The notes: a model not told the origin generated them from the sequence alone. Counted from the first letter of the stretch, positions 7,147 to 16,515 are shown. The stretch is DNA of 64,000 nucleotides from Glacieibacterium sp038210595 (GCA_038210595.1 JBBQWN010000013.1:1-64000); one strand, 5' to 3'. Program-made: numbers and translations.

Positions 7147-9204
7147 CTACCAGACCTTCACGCGGTCCGCCGGCGCCAGATACAGCGTCTCGCCCGGCTT
7201 CGACGGGAAGGCCGTGTACCAGGCGTCGAGGTTGCGCACGACGTTGGGGCGCAGGAAGCCGGCGGTGTGCGGATCGGTGGTGGTCTGCTGCAGCAGCGCC
7301 GCCTCACGGTACTTCTGCCGCCAGATCTGCGCGAAGCCGAGGAAGAAGCGCTGATCCCCGGTGAAGCCGCCGATGACCGGCGGCGTCTTGCCGCCCAGCG
7401 ACTTGTGATAGGCGTCGTAGGCGACGGTGACACCCGCCAGATCGGCCATGTTCTCGCCCAGCGTCAGCTCGCCGTTGACGTGCAGGCCCGGCGCCGGCTG
7501 GTAGGCCGCATACTGCTTGACGACCTTGTCCGTAAGTGCCGTGAAACGCTTGATATCTTCCGCGGTCCACCAGTCGCTCAGCGTCCCCCGCTTGTCGAAC
7601 TTCCGGCCCTGATCATCGAAATGATGACTAATTTCATGACCGATCACCGCGCCGATGCCGCCATAGTTGACCGCCGGATCGGCGTTGGGATCGAAGAACG
7701 GCGGCTGCAGGATCGCGGCCGGAAACACGATCTCGTTCCAGAACGGGTTGGCGTAGGCATTGACGGTCATCGGCGTCATGCCCCACTCGCTGCGATCGAT
7801 GGGCTTGCCAATCTTGTCGACCTCGCGCTGGTATTCGTAGCGCGCCGAACGCTGAGCATTGCCGAGCGCGTCGCCTCGGACGATCTCGAGGTTCGAATAA
7901 TCGCGCCACTTGTCGGGGTATCCGATCTTCGGCGTGAACACCGCCAGCTTGGCACGCGCCTCGGCCTTGGTCTTGGGGTCCATCCAGGTCAGGTTGGACA
8001 GCCGCGTGTCCATCGCGGCGATGATGTTCCTGACCAACTCGTCCGCCTTGGCCTTCGCCGCAGGCGGGAAATACTTGGCGACGTAAAGCTTGCCCGCCGC
8101 CTCGCCGAGCGCGGCCGAGGTCGCGTCGACCCCGCGCTTCCAGCGCGGCTGGTTTTCGGGCTGGCCCGACAGCACCGTACCCTGGAAGGCGAAGCGTGTA
8201 TCGACGAACGCCTTGGGCAGCAGCGGTGCCCAACGGTCGAGCGTGTGGAAGGTCAGATAGTCCTTCCAGACCTCAAGTGGCTCCGAACGGAGCAGCTTCG
8301 CGGCACTTTCGATGGCGCTGGGGTTGGCGACAATCAGCTCGCGCTGGCCAGACACGCCGGCCGCGGTCAGCAGCGGCGTCCACTCGACCCCGGCGTACTT
8401 ACCGTCGATCTCCGTGCGCGCCACGGGGTTGTACAGCTTTTCGACCTGGCGCTCCTCGACCTTGGTCCAGTGCGTCTTCGCGATCTTGACCTCCAGGTCG
8501 TAGATTGCCTTGCCCCGCGCCTCGGCATCGGGAACGCCGCCAAGCTTCAGCATGTCGACGATGTACTTCTGATACTTGGTCCGAACTTCGCCGAACTTCG
8601 GGTTCTTATCGTCGAGGTAATAGTCGCGGTCCGGCATGCCGAGCCCGCCCTGCCCGACATAGACGGAGTAGATATCGGGGTTCTTCAGGTCCTGCTGCGG
8701 GCCGACGCCGATGGGCACATCGACGCCGTCGCGGCTGGCATCGCCGATCGCCTTGGCGAGGCCGGCGCGGTCGCTGATCGCCGCGATCGCGGCCAGTTGT
8801 GGTGCCAGTGGGGTAAGGCCCTTCGCCTCAATTGCGGCCTCGTCGATGAAGCTGGCGTAAAAGTCGCCGACCTTCTGCGCCTCGCTGCCCGGGGTCGCCT
8901 TCGTCTGCGCGGCGGCCGCCTCGACGATCGTGCGCGTCCGCACCTGGCTGAGATCGCGCAGTTTGGTGAACATGCCGAAGTTGGAGCGGTCCGCAGGGAT
9001 GACTAGTGTCTTCAGGTACGTGCCGTTGGCATAGCGACCCCAGTCGTTTCCTGGCGTGACGCTGCGGTCCATGCCCGCGGTGTCGAAGCCGAAGCTGCCA
9101 TATTGCGGCTTGGCCGCGGCGGCGGACTTGCGGGCCGGGGCGGCGGTGGCCGTCGCGGTCAGGGCGAGGCTGGCGGTGGCGGCGAGCAGGACGATGTTGC
9201 GCAT
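7147..9204 (-). CDS. M13 family zinc metallopeptidase (neprilysin/PepO-like), secreted
   Basis: A 685-residue exported peptidase. It begins with a signal peptide (about residues 1-22, ending TATA-AP), followed by the long N-terminal M13 domain. The catalytic zinc site is HEISHHF near residue 522, and the downstream GENMADLAG near residue 582 gives the third zinc ligand. The C-terminus ends in RVKVW, as family members do. M13 peptidases cut short peptides, and bacterial versions act in the periplasm or outside the cell. folP follows within 8 bases. A role in peptide scavenging is inferred from the family only. Confidence 0.94.
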   Translation of the reverse strand: MRNIVLLAATASLALTATATAAPARKSAAAAKPQYGSFGFDTAGMDRSVTPGNDWGRYANGTYLKTLVIPADRSNFGMFTKLRDLSQVRTRTIVEAAAAQTKATPGSEAQKVGDFYASFIDEAAIEAKGLTPLAPQLAAIAAISDRAGLAKAIGDASRDGVDVPIGVGPQQDLKNPDIYSVYVGQGGLGMPDRDYYLDDKNPKFGEVRTKYQKYIVDMLKLGGVPDAEARGKAIYDLEVKIAKTHWTKVEERQVEKLYNPVARTEIDGKYAGVEWTPLLTAAGVSGQRELIVANPSAIESAAKLLRSEPLEVWKDYLTFHTLDRWAPLLPKAFVDTRFAFQGTVLSGQPENQPRWKRGVDATSAALGEAAGKLYVAKYFPPAAKAKADELVRNIIAAMDTRLSNLTWMDPKTKAEARAKLAVFTPKIGYPDKWRDYSNLEIVRGDALGNAQRSARYEYQREVDKIGKPIDRSEWGMTPMTVNAYANPFWNEIVFPAAILQPPFFDPNADPAVNYGGIGAVIGHEISHHFDDQGRKFDKRGTLSDWWTAEDIKRFTALTDKVVKQYAAYQPAPGLHVNGELTLGENMADLAGVTVAYDAYHKSLGGKTPPVIGGFTGDQRFFLGFAQIWRQKYREAALLQQTTTDPHTAGFLRPNVVRNLDAWYTAFPSKPGETLYLAPADRVKVW

Positions 9205-9270
9205 AAGGCTCCCAAGGAAATATTGATTGCCGGGTTTCTTAGCGTGCCGTTCCGGCCTCCGCCAGCCGTC

Positions 9271-10342
9271 TCAAGCCGCCGTCGCGGCGCGGTATTCGAT
9301 GCGCTTAGCGTCGAGGACGATCAGTGCCTCGCCATCCTCGACGTGCCAGTAGGTCCAGCCGTTGCACGCCGCTGCGCCCTGCGCCGCCGCGCCGATCTGG
9401 TGGATCGAGCCGGTCAGCCCGTCGCGCTCGACCGAGCCGTCGGCGCGGACGCGCGCGCGGTGGCGGCGGCGCGCGTCCCACAGCGTGTCGCCGGACCGCA
9501 CCATGCCGGTCTCGACCAGCGCCCCGAACGCGACGCGCGCCAGCCCCCGCGCACCCTCGCTGACCGCCATGTCCCCGCCCGACAGCGGCAGCAGCGCTTC
9601 GATCCGGGACTGGGCGACGGCGACGTATTTTGCCTCACGCTCAATGCCGATCCATTGCCGGCCGAGCAGCTTGGCGACCGCGCCGGTGGTGCCGGTGCCG
9701 AAGAACGGGTCGAGGACAATGTCGCCCGGCTCGGTGCAGGCCAACAGCACGCGGTACAGCAGCGCCTCGGGTTTTTGCGTCGGGTGCGCCTTGTGGCCGC
9801 CGGCTTCTTTGATGCGCTCGCCGCCGGTGCAGATCGGCAGCAGCCAGTCGCTGCGCATCTGCAGGTCCTCGTTCAACGCCTTCATCGCGTGGTAGTTGAA
9901 CTTGTAGCGCGAAGTCTCCGATTTCGAACTCCATATCAATGTTTCATGGGCGTTGGTGAAGCGGGTGCCCTTGAAGTTGGGCATCGGGTTGGTCTTGCGC
10001 CAGACGATGTCGTTGAGAACCCAGAAGCCAAGGTCCTGGAGCGCCACGCCGACCCGGAAGATGTTGTGATAGCTGCCGATTGTCCAGATCGCGCCGTCGT
10101 CCTTCAACACCCGCCGGGCCGCCGCCAGCCAGGCGCGGGTGAAGGCGTCGTAGCTCGCGAAGCTGTCGAACTTGTCCCAGTCGTCGTCGACGGCGTCGAC
10201 TTTGCCGCCTTCGGGCCGGAGCAGCTTGTGCTGCAACTGGAGGTTGTACGGTGGATCGGCAAACACCAGATCGACCGACTTCGCAGGCAGCGCGTCCATC
10301 GCGGCGATGCAGTCGCCGGTGATGATCCGATTGGTGTCCACG
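9271..10342 (-). CDS. ccrM: Cell-cycle DNA adenine methyltransferase CcrM (GANTC)
   Basis: CcrM methylates adenine in GANTC and couples methylation to the cell cycle in alphaproteobacteria. The beta-class order is visible: the catalytic FADPPYNLQL near residue 30, a target-recognition region, then the SAM site DPFFGTGTTGAVAKLLG. The last 85 residues are the CcrM-specific C-terminal domain, with GSIHQIGA and CNGWTYWH, which is needed for DNA recognition. I placed the start at GTG 10342 because an AGGGGGG ribosome site lies about 4 bases upstream. The in-frame ATG at 10368 has no such site. GANTC sites crowd the region just upstream. Confidence 0.95.
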
Positions 10343-10368
10343 CGCCCCCCTGTTGCGCGAGCGACCAT

Positions 10369-10472
10369 GAATCAAGCTGGACTCAGGCGTCAACGGCATC
10401 GCGGAGTCTTAACGAATCAACCACTTGGTAGGACAGGCTGGGCTAGCAGCTTAAAACGCTAGGGGTTGAGTC
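10369..10472. promoter_or_regulatory. GANTC cluster upstream of ccrM
   Basis: Five GANTC sites lie at 10369-10373, 10380-10384, 10404-10408, 10414-10418 and 10468-10472, and a sixth at 10515-10519 overlaps the rnhB end. At this GC content about one site per 330 bases is expected by chance. In Caulobacter, methylation of GANTC sites near the ccrM promoter affects its own transcription, so autoregulation is a natural reading. A TTAA half-site (10409-10412), possibly for CtrA, touches the fourth GANTC, but no full CtrA box was seen. Confidence 0.6.
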
Positions 10473-10517
10473 CGCTGTCCCGGCAACCGCCCATAGCTAG
10501 CGTGTTGCCGAAAGGAC

Positions 10518-11147
10518 TCACGCGGCCGCCTTTCGGAAACCGCGCGGCTCCAGCGTCCGCCATTCGCGCACCGGCCAGAAGCTCTGGCGGTGGTGGACGC
10601 ACGGTCCAAGGCTGCGCAGCCCTGCCGCATGCTCGGGCGTGCCATAGCCCTTGTTGGTCGCCCAGCCGTAGCCGTCGTGCGCGCCCGCCAGCGCGATCAT
10701 CAGCCGGTCGCGCGTCACTTTGGCGATGATCGAGGCGGCGGCGATCGAGATGCACAGCGCGTCGCCCGACACGATTGTCTCGGTGCTGCGGGTCCAGCGG
10801 GGCTTGCGGTTGCCATCCACCAGGACGTGATCGCAATCCGCCGGAAGCGCCGCGACGGCGCGCTCCATCGCCAGCATCGTCGCCCAGTGGATGTTGAGGC
10901 TGTCGATCTCCTCGACCGAAGCGACGCCGACACCAAATTCGGCGCAGTCGACCAGCATCGCCCACAGCGCCTCGCGGCGTTCATGGGTCAGCTGCTTCGA
11001 ATCATTCAGGCCCTCGGGCATGCATTTCGGGTCGAGCACGACCGCGGCGGCCACCACCGGCCCGGCCCACGGCCCCCGCCCCGCCTCGTCGACGCCAGCG
11101 ACGCGGCCGCCGTGCGCTTTCTCGCGTTTGTAGGTAGGCCTCTTCAC
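10518..11147 (-). CDS. rnhB: Ribonuclease HII
   Basis: RNase HII nicks RNA embedded in DNA-RNA duplexes, including single ribonucleotides. The 209-residue protein has GVDEAGRGPWAGPV near the N-terminus (catalytic Asp and Glu), VDGNRKP in the middle (second Asp), and SIIAKVTRDR (third Asp), in the family order. The stop lies about 175 bases upstream of the ccrM start, leaving room for a ccrM promoter. The start overlaps the thiD stop by 4 bases (ATGA), so rnhB is coupled to thiD. Confidence 0.96.
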   Translation of the reverse strand: MKRPTYKREKAHGGRVAGVDEAGRGPWAGPVVAAAVVLDPKCMPEGLNDSKQLTHERREALWAMLVDCAEFGVGVASVEEIDSLNIHWATMLAMERAVAALPADCDHVLVDGNRKPRWTRSTETIVSGDALCISIAAASIIAKVTRDRLMIALAGAHDGYGWATNKGYGTPEHAAGLRSLGPCVHHRQSFWPVREWRTLEPRGFRKAAA

Positions 11148-11917
11148 CTGGGGACGCCCAGCGGCCCGTGGCCCTGCCCGAAGCCCGGCGCGGCGAGGAT
11201 CGCGGCATGGACGTAATCCCGCGCCCGGCGGCTGGCCGCCTCCAGGGTCTGCCCCTCCGCCAGTCCGACCGCCAGCGCCGAGGCCAATGTGCAGCCGGTG
11301 CCGTGGGTGTGCCGCGTCTCGATCCGCGGGCTGGCGAACCGAATATGGCCCTGCGGCGTCACCAGCCAGTCGACGACCTCGTCGCCGCTCAGGTGCCCGC
11401 CCTTGGCCAGCACCGCCCGCGCGCCCTGCCCCAGCAATTCCTGCGCCGCGAGCAGCAGGTCGGCCTCGTCCTCGATCTCGGTATCGATCAGCGCCGCCAG
11501 CTCGGGCGCGTTGGGCGTGACGATCGTCGCCAGCGGCAGCAGCCGGAACAGCGCGCTCACCGCGTCATCGGCGAGCAAGGCCGCGCCACCCTTCGCCACC
11601 ATCACCGGATCCAGCACCACCGGCACCCGCACGCCGCCCAGAACCTCGGCCACGCTGGCGATCACTCTGGGGTCACCCAGCATCCCAATCTTCACCGCGT
11701 CCGCGCCGATGTCGTCGAGGCAAGCCCGCATCTGCGCCGCAACGATCTCCGGCGGCACGGGGAACACACCCGTCACCCCCTGCGTGTTCTGCACCGTCAC
11801 CGCAGTCACCGCGGTCATGCCGTAGCCGCCGAGCGCCTGCACCGTCCGCAGGTCCGCCTGTATGCCCGCGCCGCCCGAGCTGTCCGAGCCCGCGACGATC
11901 AGGATGCGCGGGATCAT
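11144..11917 (-). CDS. thiD: Bifunctional hydroxymethylpyrimidine kinase/phosphomethylpyrimidine kinase
   Basis: ThiD phosphorylates HMP twice in thiamine pyrophosphate synthesis or salvage. The chosen start at 11917 gives MIPRILIVAGSDSSGGAG, the normal beginning of the family; a longer frame to 12061 adds unrelated arginine-rich sequence. The substrate-binding GSDSSGGAGIQAD, DPVMVAKGG and the anion-hole/ATP segment HGTGCTLASALA are all intact. It overlaps the DUF1272 stop and the rnhB start by 4 bases each, so three genes form a tight translationally coupled unit. No TPP riboswitch was recognised upstream. Confidence 0.95.
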   Translation of the reverse strand: MIPRILIVAGSDSSGGAGIQADLRTVQALGGYGMTAVTAVTVQNTQGVTGVFPVPPEIVAAQMRACLDDIGADAVKIGMLGDPRVIASVAEVLGGVRVPVVLDPVMVAKGGAALLADDAVSALFRLLPLATIVTPNAPELAALIDTEIEDEADLLLAAQELLGQGARAVLAKGGHLSGDEVVDWLVTPQGHIRFASPRIETRHTHGTGCTLASALAVGLAEGQTLEAASRRARDYVHAAILAAPGFGQGHGPLGVPR

Positions 11918-12144
11918 CCGCCCTTGAACTTCCGCACCGTCGAGGCCGGAAACCGCGCCAGCGCGGCCTCGGGCCGCAGCGGTCGCGCCACGAAATTCCC
12001 GCCGCAGTTGGGGCAGACACCGGCCAGCGGCCCGTCGACGCAGGGACCGCAGAACGTGCATTCAAAGCTGCAGATGCGCGCGTCCGCGCCGTTCGGCAGG
12101 TCGATGCCGCACCGCTCGCAATCGGGTCGCAGTTCGAGAGGCAT
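11914..12144 (-). CDS. DUF1272 zinc-ribbon protein
   Basis: A 76-residue protein opening with MPLELRPDCERCG, then ICSFECTFCGPC and CPNCGG. The eight cysteines in four pairs are the hallmark of DUF1272 and suggest two zinc-binding knuckles. No activity has been established for the family. It ends in a 4-base overlap with thiD and is probably cotranscribed with it. Its own ATG overlaps an upstream in-frame stop (TGATG at 12142-12146), hinting at coupling to a short upstream reading frame. Confidence 0.88.
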   Translation of the reverse strand: MPLELRPDCERCGIDLPNGADARICSFECTFCGPCVDGPLAGVCPNCGGNFVARPLRPEAALARFPASTVRKFKGG

Positions 12145-12260
12145 CAGGCCGGCCCGACGTCGTGACAGCTGCGCATGGCGCGGCGATACAATGGCGCCAG
12201 GCGCGGGTCGACCGCTTTCACGCGGCCCAGTCCGGTCAGAACCTTACCCGGGCCCGCCGG

Positions 12261-13709
12261 TCAGCTGCGGCACACGATCTGTCCCTGCACCAGCCCACAC
12301 TCGGTACGCTGGCCGCCGCGGTTGAAGCGAACCAGTGGCGTGCCGTTGGTCGCCGCGGCGGCAGTCTCTGCGGCGGTACTGACAGCGCGGCCGCCGACCG
12401 CCTCGATCAGGTCACCGGGTCGCAGGCCGAAGCGCGCGGCCACCGAGGAGCCGAGGATTTCGGTCACGACCACCCCTTTCTCGGGCAGGCCGGCGCCGAC
12501 TTCCTGCGCGAACGCCGGCGACAGGTTGCCGACGGTGACGCCGGTCAGCATGTTGTTGCCACCGATCCGCGTCAGTGCGCGCGGAGGATTTTCCGGCGGT
12601 TCGGCGAGGGTCAGCGCCACGGTGCGCTTTTCGGCCCCGCGCCGCAGCTCGACGTCGATTTGTGTGCCGACGCCCTGCACCGCGATCCGGTAACGCAGCT
12701 GCCCCGGATCGACGACCTCCTTGCCATCGACGGCGAGCAGGATGTCGCCGGCCTTGACGCCCGCCGTTGCCGCCGGTGACCCCGGTGTCACGCCGGTGAT
12801 CAGCACGCCGCCGGGCCGGTCGAGCCCGAGCTGCGCCGCGGTCTGCGTGGTCAGCGCCTCGCCCTCCGCGCCAATCCAGCCGGTGACCAGCTTCCCGGTC
12901 TTGCCCGCACCGATGAACACCCGCACGATGTTGGCGGGAATCGCGAAGCCGACGCCGGTCGAGCCGCCCGACGGCGAGGCGATGGCGGTGTTGATGCCGA
13001 GCAGCCGCCCCTGCGTATCGAGCAGCGCACCGCCCGAATTGCCCGGATTGATCGCGGCATCGGTCTGCAGATAATATTGATAGTTCGACACGCCCTGCCC
13101 CGTCCGCGCAGTCGCCGAGACGATGCCGTGGGTGACGGTCTGCCCGACCCCGAACGGATCACCGATGGCCAGCACGACGTCGCCGACCTCGGCGCGGTCG
13201 CTGTCGCCGAGTGCTACCGTTGGCAGGTTTTTCGCGTCGATCCTGAGCAGCGCGAGATCGAGCCGCGCGTCGGCGAAAACGATCTTGGCCGGGAACTCCC
13301 GCCGGTCGGCAAGTGCCACCAAGATCTGATCGGCGCCGTTCACGACATGGTTGTTGGTGACGATCAGCCCGTCGGCGGCGACGATTACGCCCGAACCCAG
13401 TGACTGCTCAACGCGCGGCTGGGGCTGCTGGCCATAATAGCGCTGGATCAGCTCCTGCATCGCCGAGCCGCGGCTGCGGTTGATCTTGGCCGAATAGACA
13501 TTCACCACCGCCGGCGCGGCGCGCTTGACGATCGCGCTGTAGCTGAGCAGCAATTTGGTCTGGTCGATGGGCACGACCCGGGTTTCGGCGGACAGCGCTT
13601 GCGCGACCGCCGTGCCACCGCCGGTTTCGGCATTGATCCCAAGCGCCAGGGCGACGCCCGCCGCCAGCCCGCCCAAGCCCAACATCGCCGCCCCGATCCT
13701 TCGCCGCAC
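12261..13709 (-). CDS. htrA: HtrA/DegP-type periplasmic serine protease with two PDZ domains
   Basis: A 482-residue envelope protease and chaperone. The N-terminal hydrophobic stretch (about residues 8-25) is a signal or anchor. The catalytic triad is H121 (TNNHVV), D151 (DARLDLALLRI) and S225 (NPGNSGGALL). Two PDZ domains follow, at about 265-360 and 380-465, the first recognisable by GVLITGVTPGSPAATAGVKAGDILLAVDG. Homologues degrade or refold damaged periplasmic proteins and are usually induced by envelope stress, but no sigma-E-like promoter was assigned. The next gene, DUF1272, begins 116 bases downstream. Confidence 0.95.
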   Translation of the reverse strand: MRRRIGAAMLGLGGLAAGVALALGINAETGGGTAVAQALSAETRVVPIDQTKLLLSYSAIVKRAAPAVVNVYSAKINRSRGSAMQELIQRYYGQQPQPRVEQSLGSGVIVAADGLIVTNNHVVNGADQILVALADRREFPAKIVFADARLDLALLRIDAKNLPTVALGDSDRAEVGDVVLAIGDPFGVGQTVTHGIVSATARTGQGVSNYQYYLQTDAAINPGNSGGALLDTQGRLLGINTAIASPSGGSTGVGFAIPANIVRVFIGAGKTGKLVTGWIGAEGEALTTQTAAQLGLDRPGGVLITGVTPGSPAATAGVKAGDILLAVDGKEVVDPGQLRYRIAVQGVGTQIDVELRRGAEKRTVALTLAEPPENPPRALTRIGGNNMLTGVTVGNLSPAFAQEVGAGLPEKGVVVTEILGSSVAARFGLRPGDLIEAVGGRAVSTAAETAAAATNGTPLVRFNRGGQRTECGLVQGQIVCRS

Positions 13710-13786
13710 CGCCTGCTCCCACCCAATGACGCGGGCCGCGATGTGGTATGCGGGCGCTTAAGCGTCAATGAATGGAGAGCGCAACG

Positions 13787-14404
13787 ATGGCGATGACGCT
13801 GTTTCACTGTGCCGATGCGCGGTCGTTCCGGGCGTTGTGGACGCTCGAGGAGATGGGGCTGCCTTACGAACTGCGGGTGCTGCCGTTTCCGCCACGGGCG
13901 CGCCAGCCGGACTATCTGGCCGAGAACCCGCTCGGCACCATCCCGCTCCTCGTCGACGGCGACGCGCGGCTGACCGAGTCATCCGCCATCGCCCAGTATC
14001 TGTGCACGAAATACGGGCCGTCACCGCTGGCCGTGGACACACACGAGCCGGATTACGGCGCGTGGCTCAACTGGCTGCACCACGGCGAGGCGACGCTGAC
14101 CTTTCCGCAGACGATCGTGCTGCGCTACCGGATGTTCGAGCCGGGCAAGGGCCTGCAGCAGGCGGCGGACGACTATGCCCATTGGTTTGCGCGGCGGACG
14201 ATCCTGGCGGATGCGGCGCTGGCGGACGCCGAGTGGCTGTGCGCCGCGCGCTTCACCGCCGCCGACATCTCGGTCGGGTACGCGCTGATGCTGGCGGCGA
14301 ACATCGGGCTGATCGGCACCCTCTCGCCGACGCTGCAGGACTATTGGGCGCGGCTGCAGGTGCGCGACGGTTTCATACGGGCCAAGGCGGCGCAACAAGG
14401 CTGA
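13787..14404 (+). CDS. Glutathione S-transferase family protein
   Basis: About 205 residues with the GST thioredoxin-fold N-terminus (LFHCADARSFRALWTLEEMGLPYE), the cis-proline region NPLGTIPLLVDGD, and the glutathione gamma-glutamyl contact LTESSAIAQYL. The C-terminal helical domain contains FTAADISVGYAL. I chose ATG 13787 because GGAGAG at 13774-13779 is properly spaced for it; the earlier ATG at 13772 would lie inside that site. The substrate is unknown. The 3' end overlaps the convergent DUF952 gene by 32 bases. Confidence 0.9.
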   Translation: MAMTLFHCADARSFRALWTLEEMGLPYELRVLPFPPRARQPDYLAENPLGTIPLLVDGDARLTESSAIAQYLCTKYGPSPLAVDTHEPDYGAWLNWLHHGEATLTFPQTIVLRYRMFEPGKGLQQAADDYAHWFARRTILADAALADAEWLCAARFTAADISVGYALMLAANIGLIGTLSPTLQDYWARLQVRDGFIRAKAAQQG

Positions 14405-14666
14405 CCTCGCCGAGGCGGAGCGGGCGGTAGAGATGCGGGAACAGCGCGCCGCCGCGCGACGGCTCCCAGCGCACATCGGCGGCGTCGACCGCGAGCAGTA
14501 CGACCTCGGTATCGGCAAACCATTTGGCGCGGGTGCCCGCCACCTGGTCCGCCGCCGACAGATGGATGAAGCCGTCACGCAGGTCGTCGGAGGAACCGGC
14601 GAACACCCCGTCCGCCTGGAACGCCGCCCATTCGGCCGAGCGCAGCAGCTTGTAGACGAGGACCAT
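14373..14666 (-). CDS. DUF952 family protein
   Basis: A 97-residue protein of the DUF952 family: it begins MVLVYKLLRSAEW and carries DDLRDGFIHLSAADQV, TEVVLLAVDAADV and the C-terminal FPHLYRPL. The fold is related to ADP-ribosyltransferase-like or RNA 2'-phosphotransferase-like proteins, but no activity is proven. The start at 14666 was chosen by family alignment; a longer frame adds 28 unlikely residues. The gene is divergent from the acyl-CoA synthetase (34-base gap) and overlaps the GST gene at its 3' end. Confidence 0.88.
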   Translation of the reverse strand: MVLVYKLLRSAEWAAFQADGVFAGSSDDLRDGFIHLSAADQVAGTRAKWFADTEVVLLAVDAADVRWEPSRGGALFPHLYRPLRLGEVSLVAPPWPV

Positions 14667-14700
14667 CCCGCTACCATGCCGCAAAATACCGGGGAGGCCC

Positions 14701-16206
14701 ATGCATCCATCGACCCACGCCGCCGCGACGCCGGACGCGCCCGCGATCATAATGGCGGGCAGCGGCGCGGCGATGACCTATGGCGAACTCGAAGCGCGCT
14801 CGAACCAGGTCGCGCAGCTGCTGCGCGCCACCGGCCTGACGCGCGGCGACGTGATCGTCATCTGGCTCGACAACTGCCTCGACTATCTGGCGATCTGCTG
14901 GGGGGCGCAGCGGTCGGGGCTGGTGTTCGTCGCCATGTCGACCAAGCTGACGCTCGACGAGGCAGCGTACATCGTCGCGGACTCGGGCGCCGAGGCGGTG
15001 TTCGCGGGCGCACGGTTTGCCGATCTCGCGGCCGGCCTGCCCGGCACCGCAGGCCGCTTCGCGGTCGGCGGCAACATCCCCGGCTGGACTCGGTTCGAGG
15101 ACGCCGCTGCGGCGCAACCCGCCAACGAGATCGCCGACCCGTCGCCGGGCCGCGATATGCTGTATTCCAGCGGCACCACCGGCCGCCCCAAGGGCGTGCG
15201 CGGGCCGCTGCCGGAGGGGGCGATCGATGCGCCCGACGCGCTGCTCGGCCTCGTCGCCGGCCTCTACGGTTTTGCGCCGGGGATGGTCTATCTGTCGCCC
15301 GCGCCGCTCTACCACGCCGCGCCCTTGCGCTATTGCATGGCGGCGCAGCGCTTCGGTGCGACCGTCATCGTCATGGAGCGGTTCGATCCGGAGGCCTATC
15401 TGGCGCTGGTCGAAAAATACCGTGTCACCCACAGCCAGCTGGTGCCGACGATGTTCGTGCGGATGCTGAAACTGCCTGCCGACGTCCGCACGAAATACGA
15501 CCTGTCGAGCCTGAAGGTCGCGATCCACGCCGCCGCGCCCTGTCCGGTCGACGTCAAGCAGGCGATGCTCGACTGGTGGGGCGACACCATCTTCGAATAT
15601 TATGCGTCGACCGAGGGTGGCGGCTTCACCGCCATCGGCCCGCAGGAATGGCGGGCGCATCCGGGCTCGGTCGGCAAGTCGCTGCTCGGTGAAATCCGCG
15701 TCGTCGGCGACGACGACCGGCTGGTCGGGGCAGGCGAGACCGGGCGCATCTTCTTCGCCAACGGGCCGGGCTTCAGCTATCACAACGACCCCGAGAAGAC
15801 CGCCGCGACACGCGGCGAGCACGGCGCCACCTTCGGCGACATCGGGCATGTCGATGCCGACGGTTATCTCTACCTGACCGACCGCGCTGCCTATATGATC
15901 ATCAGCGGCGGGGTGAACATCTACCCGCAGGAGGCGGAGAACGTGCTGACGATGCACCCCGCCGTCGCCGATGTCGCGGTGTTCGGGGTGCCCGACGCCG
16001 AGATGGGCGAGGCGGTCAAGGCGGTGGTGCAGCCGCGCGTCCCTGCCGCCGCCGGGCCGGAGCTCGCCGCCGAGTTGATCGCCTTTGCCCGCAGCCGCCT
16101 CAGCCACGTCAAATGCCCGACCTCGGTCGACTTCCTGGACGAACTGCCGCGCCACGACACCGGCAAGCTGTACAAGCGCCTGTTGCGCGACCGCTATTGG
16201 GCGTGA
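14701..16206 (+). CDS. Acyl-CoA synthetase (AMP-binding, class I adenylate-forming)
   Basis: A 501-residue ligase that activates a carboxylic acid as acyl-AMP and then acyl-CoA. The P-loop YSSGTTGRPKGVR, the adenine-contact YYASTEGGG, the hinge region GDIGHVDADGYLYLTDR and the C-terminal lysine in DTGKLYKR are all intact. The sequence resembles fatty-acid or other long-chain acid:CoA ligases rather than acetyl-CoA synthetase, but the substrate cannot be read from it. A GTG-started membrane protein overlaps its stop by 4 bases. Confidence 0.92.
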   Translation: MHPSTHAAATPDAPAIIMAGSGAAMTYGELEARSNQVAQLLRATGLTRGDVIVIWLDNCLDYLAICWGAQRSGLVFVAMSTKLTLDEAAYIVADSGAEAVFAGARFADLAAGLPGTAGRFAVGGNIPGWTRFEDAAAAQPANEIADPSPGRDMLYSSGTTGRPKGVRGPLPEGAIDAPDALLGLVAGLYGFAPGMVYLSPAPLYHAAPLRYCMAAQRFGATVIVMERFDPEAYLALVEKYRVTHSQLVPTMFVRMLKLPADVRTKYDLSSLKVAIHAAAPCPVDVKQAMLDWWGDTIFEYYASTEGGGFTAIGPQEWRAHPGSVGKSLLGEIRVVGDDDRLVGAGETGRIFFANGPGFSYHNDPEKTAATRGEHGATFGDIGHVDADGYLYLTDRAAYMIISGGVNIYPQEAENVLTMHPAVADVAVFGVPDAEMGEAVKAVVQPRVPAAAGPELAAELIAFARSRLSHVKCPTSVDFLDELPRHDTGKLYKRLLRDRYWA

Positions 16207-16484
16207 ACCGGCACGACCAGATCATCGCGGCGGCGTCGAGCCTGCTCGGCGTCTCGCTGATCATCATCACCGGGCTGCAGGTCGCGCACCGCACCGAAAC
16301 CATTGCCGACGAGATCGCGTGGGTGGCGGCGGTGTGCTTCTGCGCCAGCATCATGGCGGCGACGCTCGGCCTGCGGTCCGGGGGGGCGTCGCGGCGCTAT
16401 GAGGTCTTCGCCGACAATGCCTTTCTGCTGGGCACCGCGACCGTGTTCGCCGCCGTCTTGATCTTCGCGGTGCGCAGCGCCTAA
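16203..16484 (+). CDS. Small membrane protein of unknown function
   Basis: GTG at 16203 overlaps the TGA of the acyl-CoA synthetase (GTGA). The 93-residue product has three hydrophobic stretches (about residues 8-24, 35-55 and 68-90), with a polar linker SGGASRRYEVFADN before the last. A longer frame extends upstream inside the synthetase gene and is rejected. The family is not recognised. Coupled translation with the synthetase implies a shared transcript, not a shared function. Confidence 0.7.
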   Translation: MNRHDQIIAAASSLLGVSLIIITGLQVAHRTETIADEIAWVAAVCFCASIMAATLGLRSGGASRRYEVFADNAFLLGTATVFAAVLIFAVRSA

Positions 16485-16515
16485 GCGCTCGGCGACCCCC
16501 GAAGGAGACGTGCCG

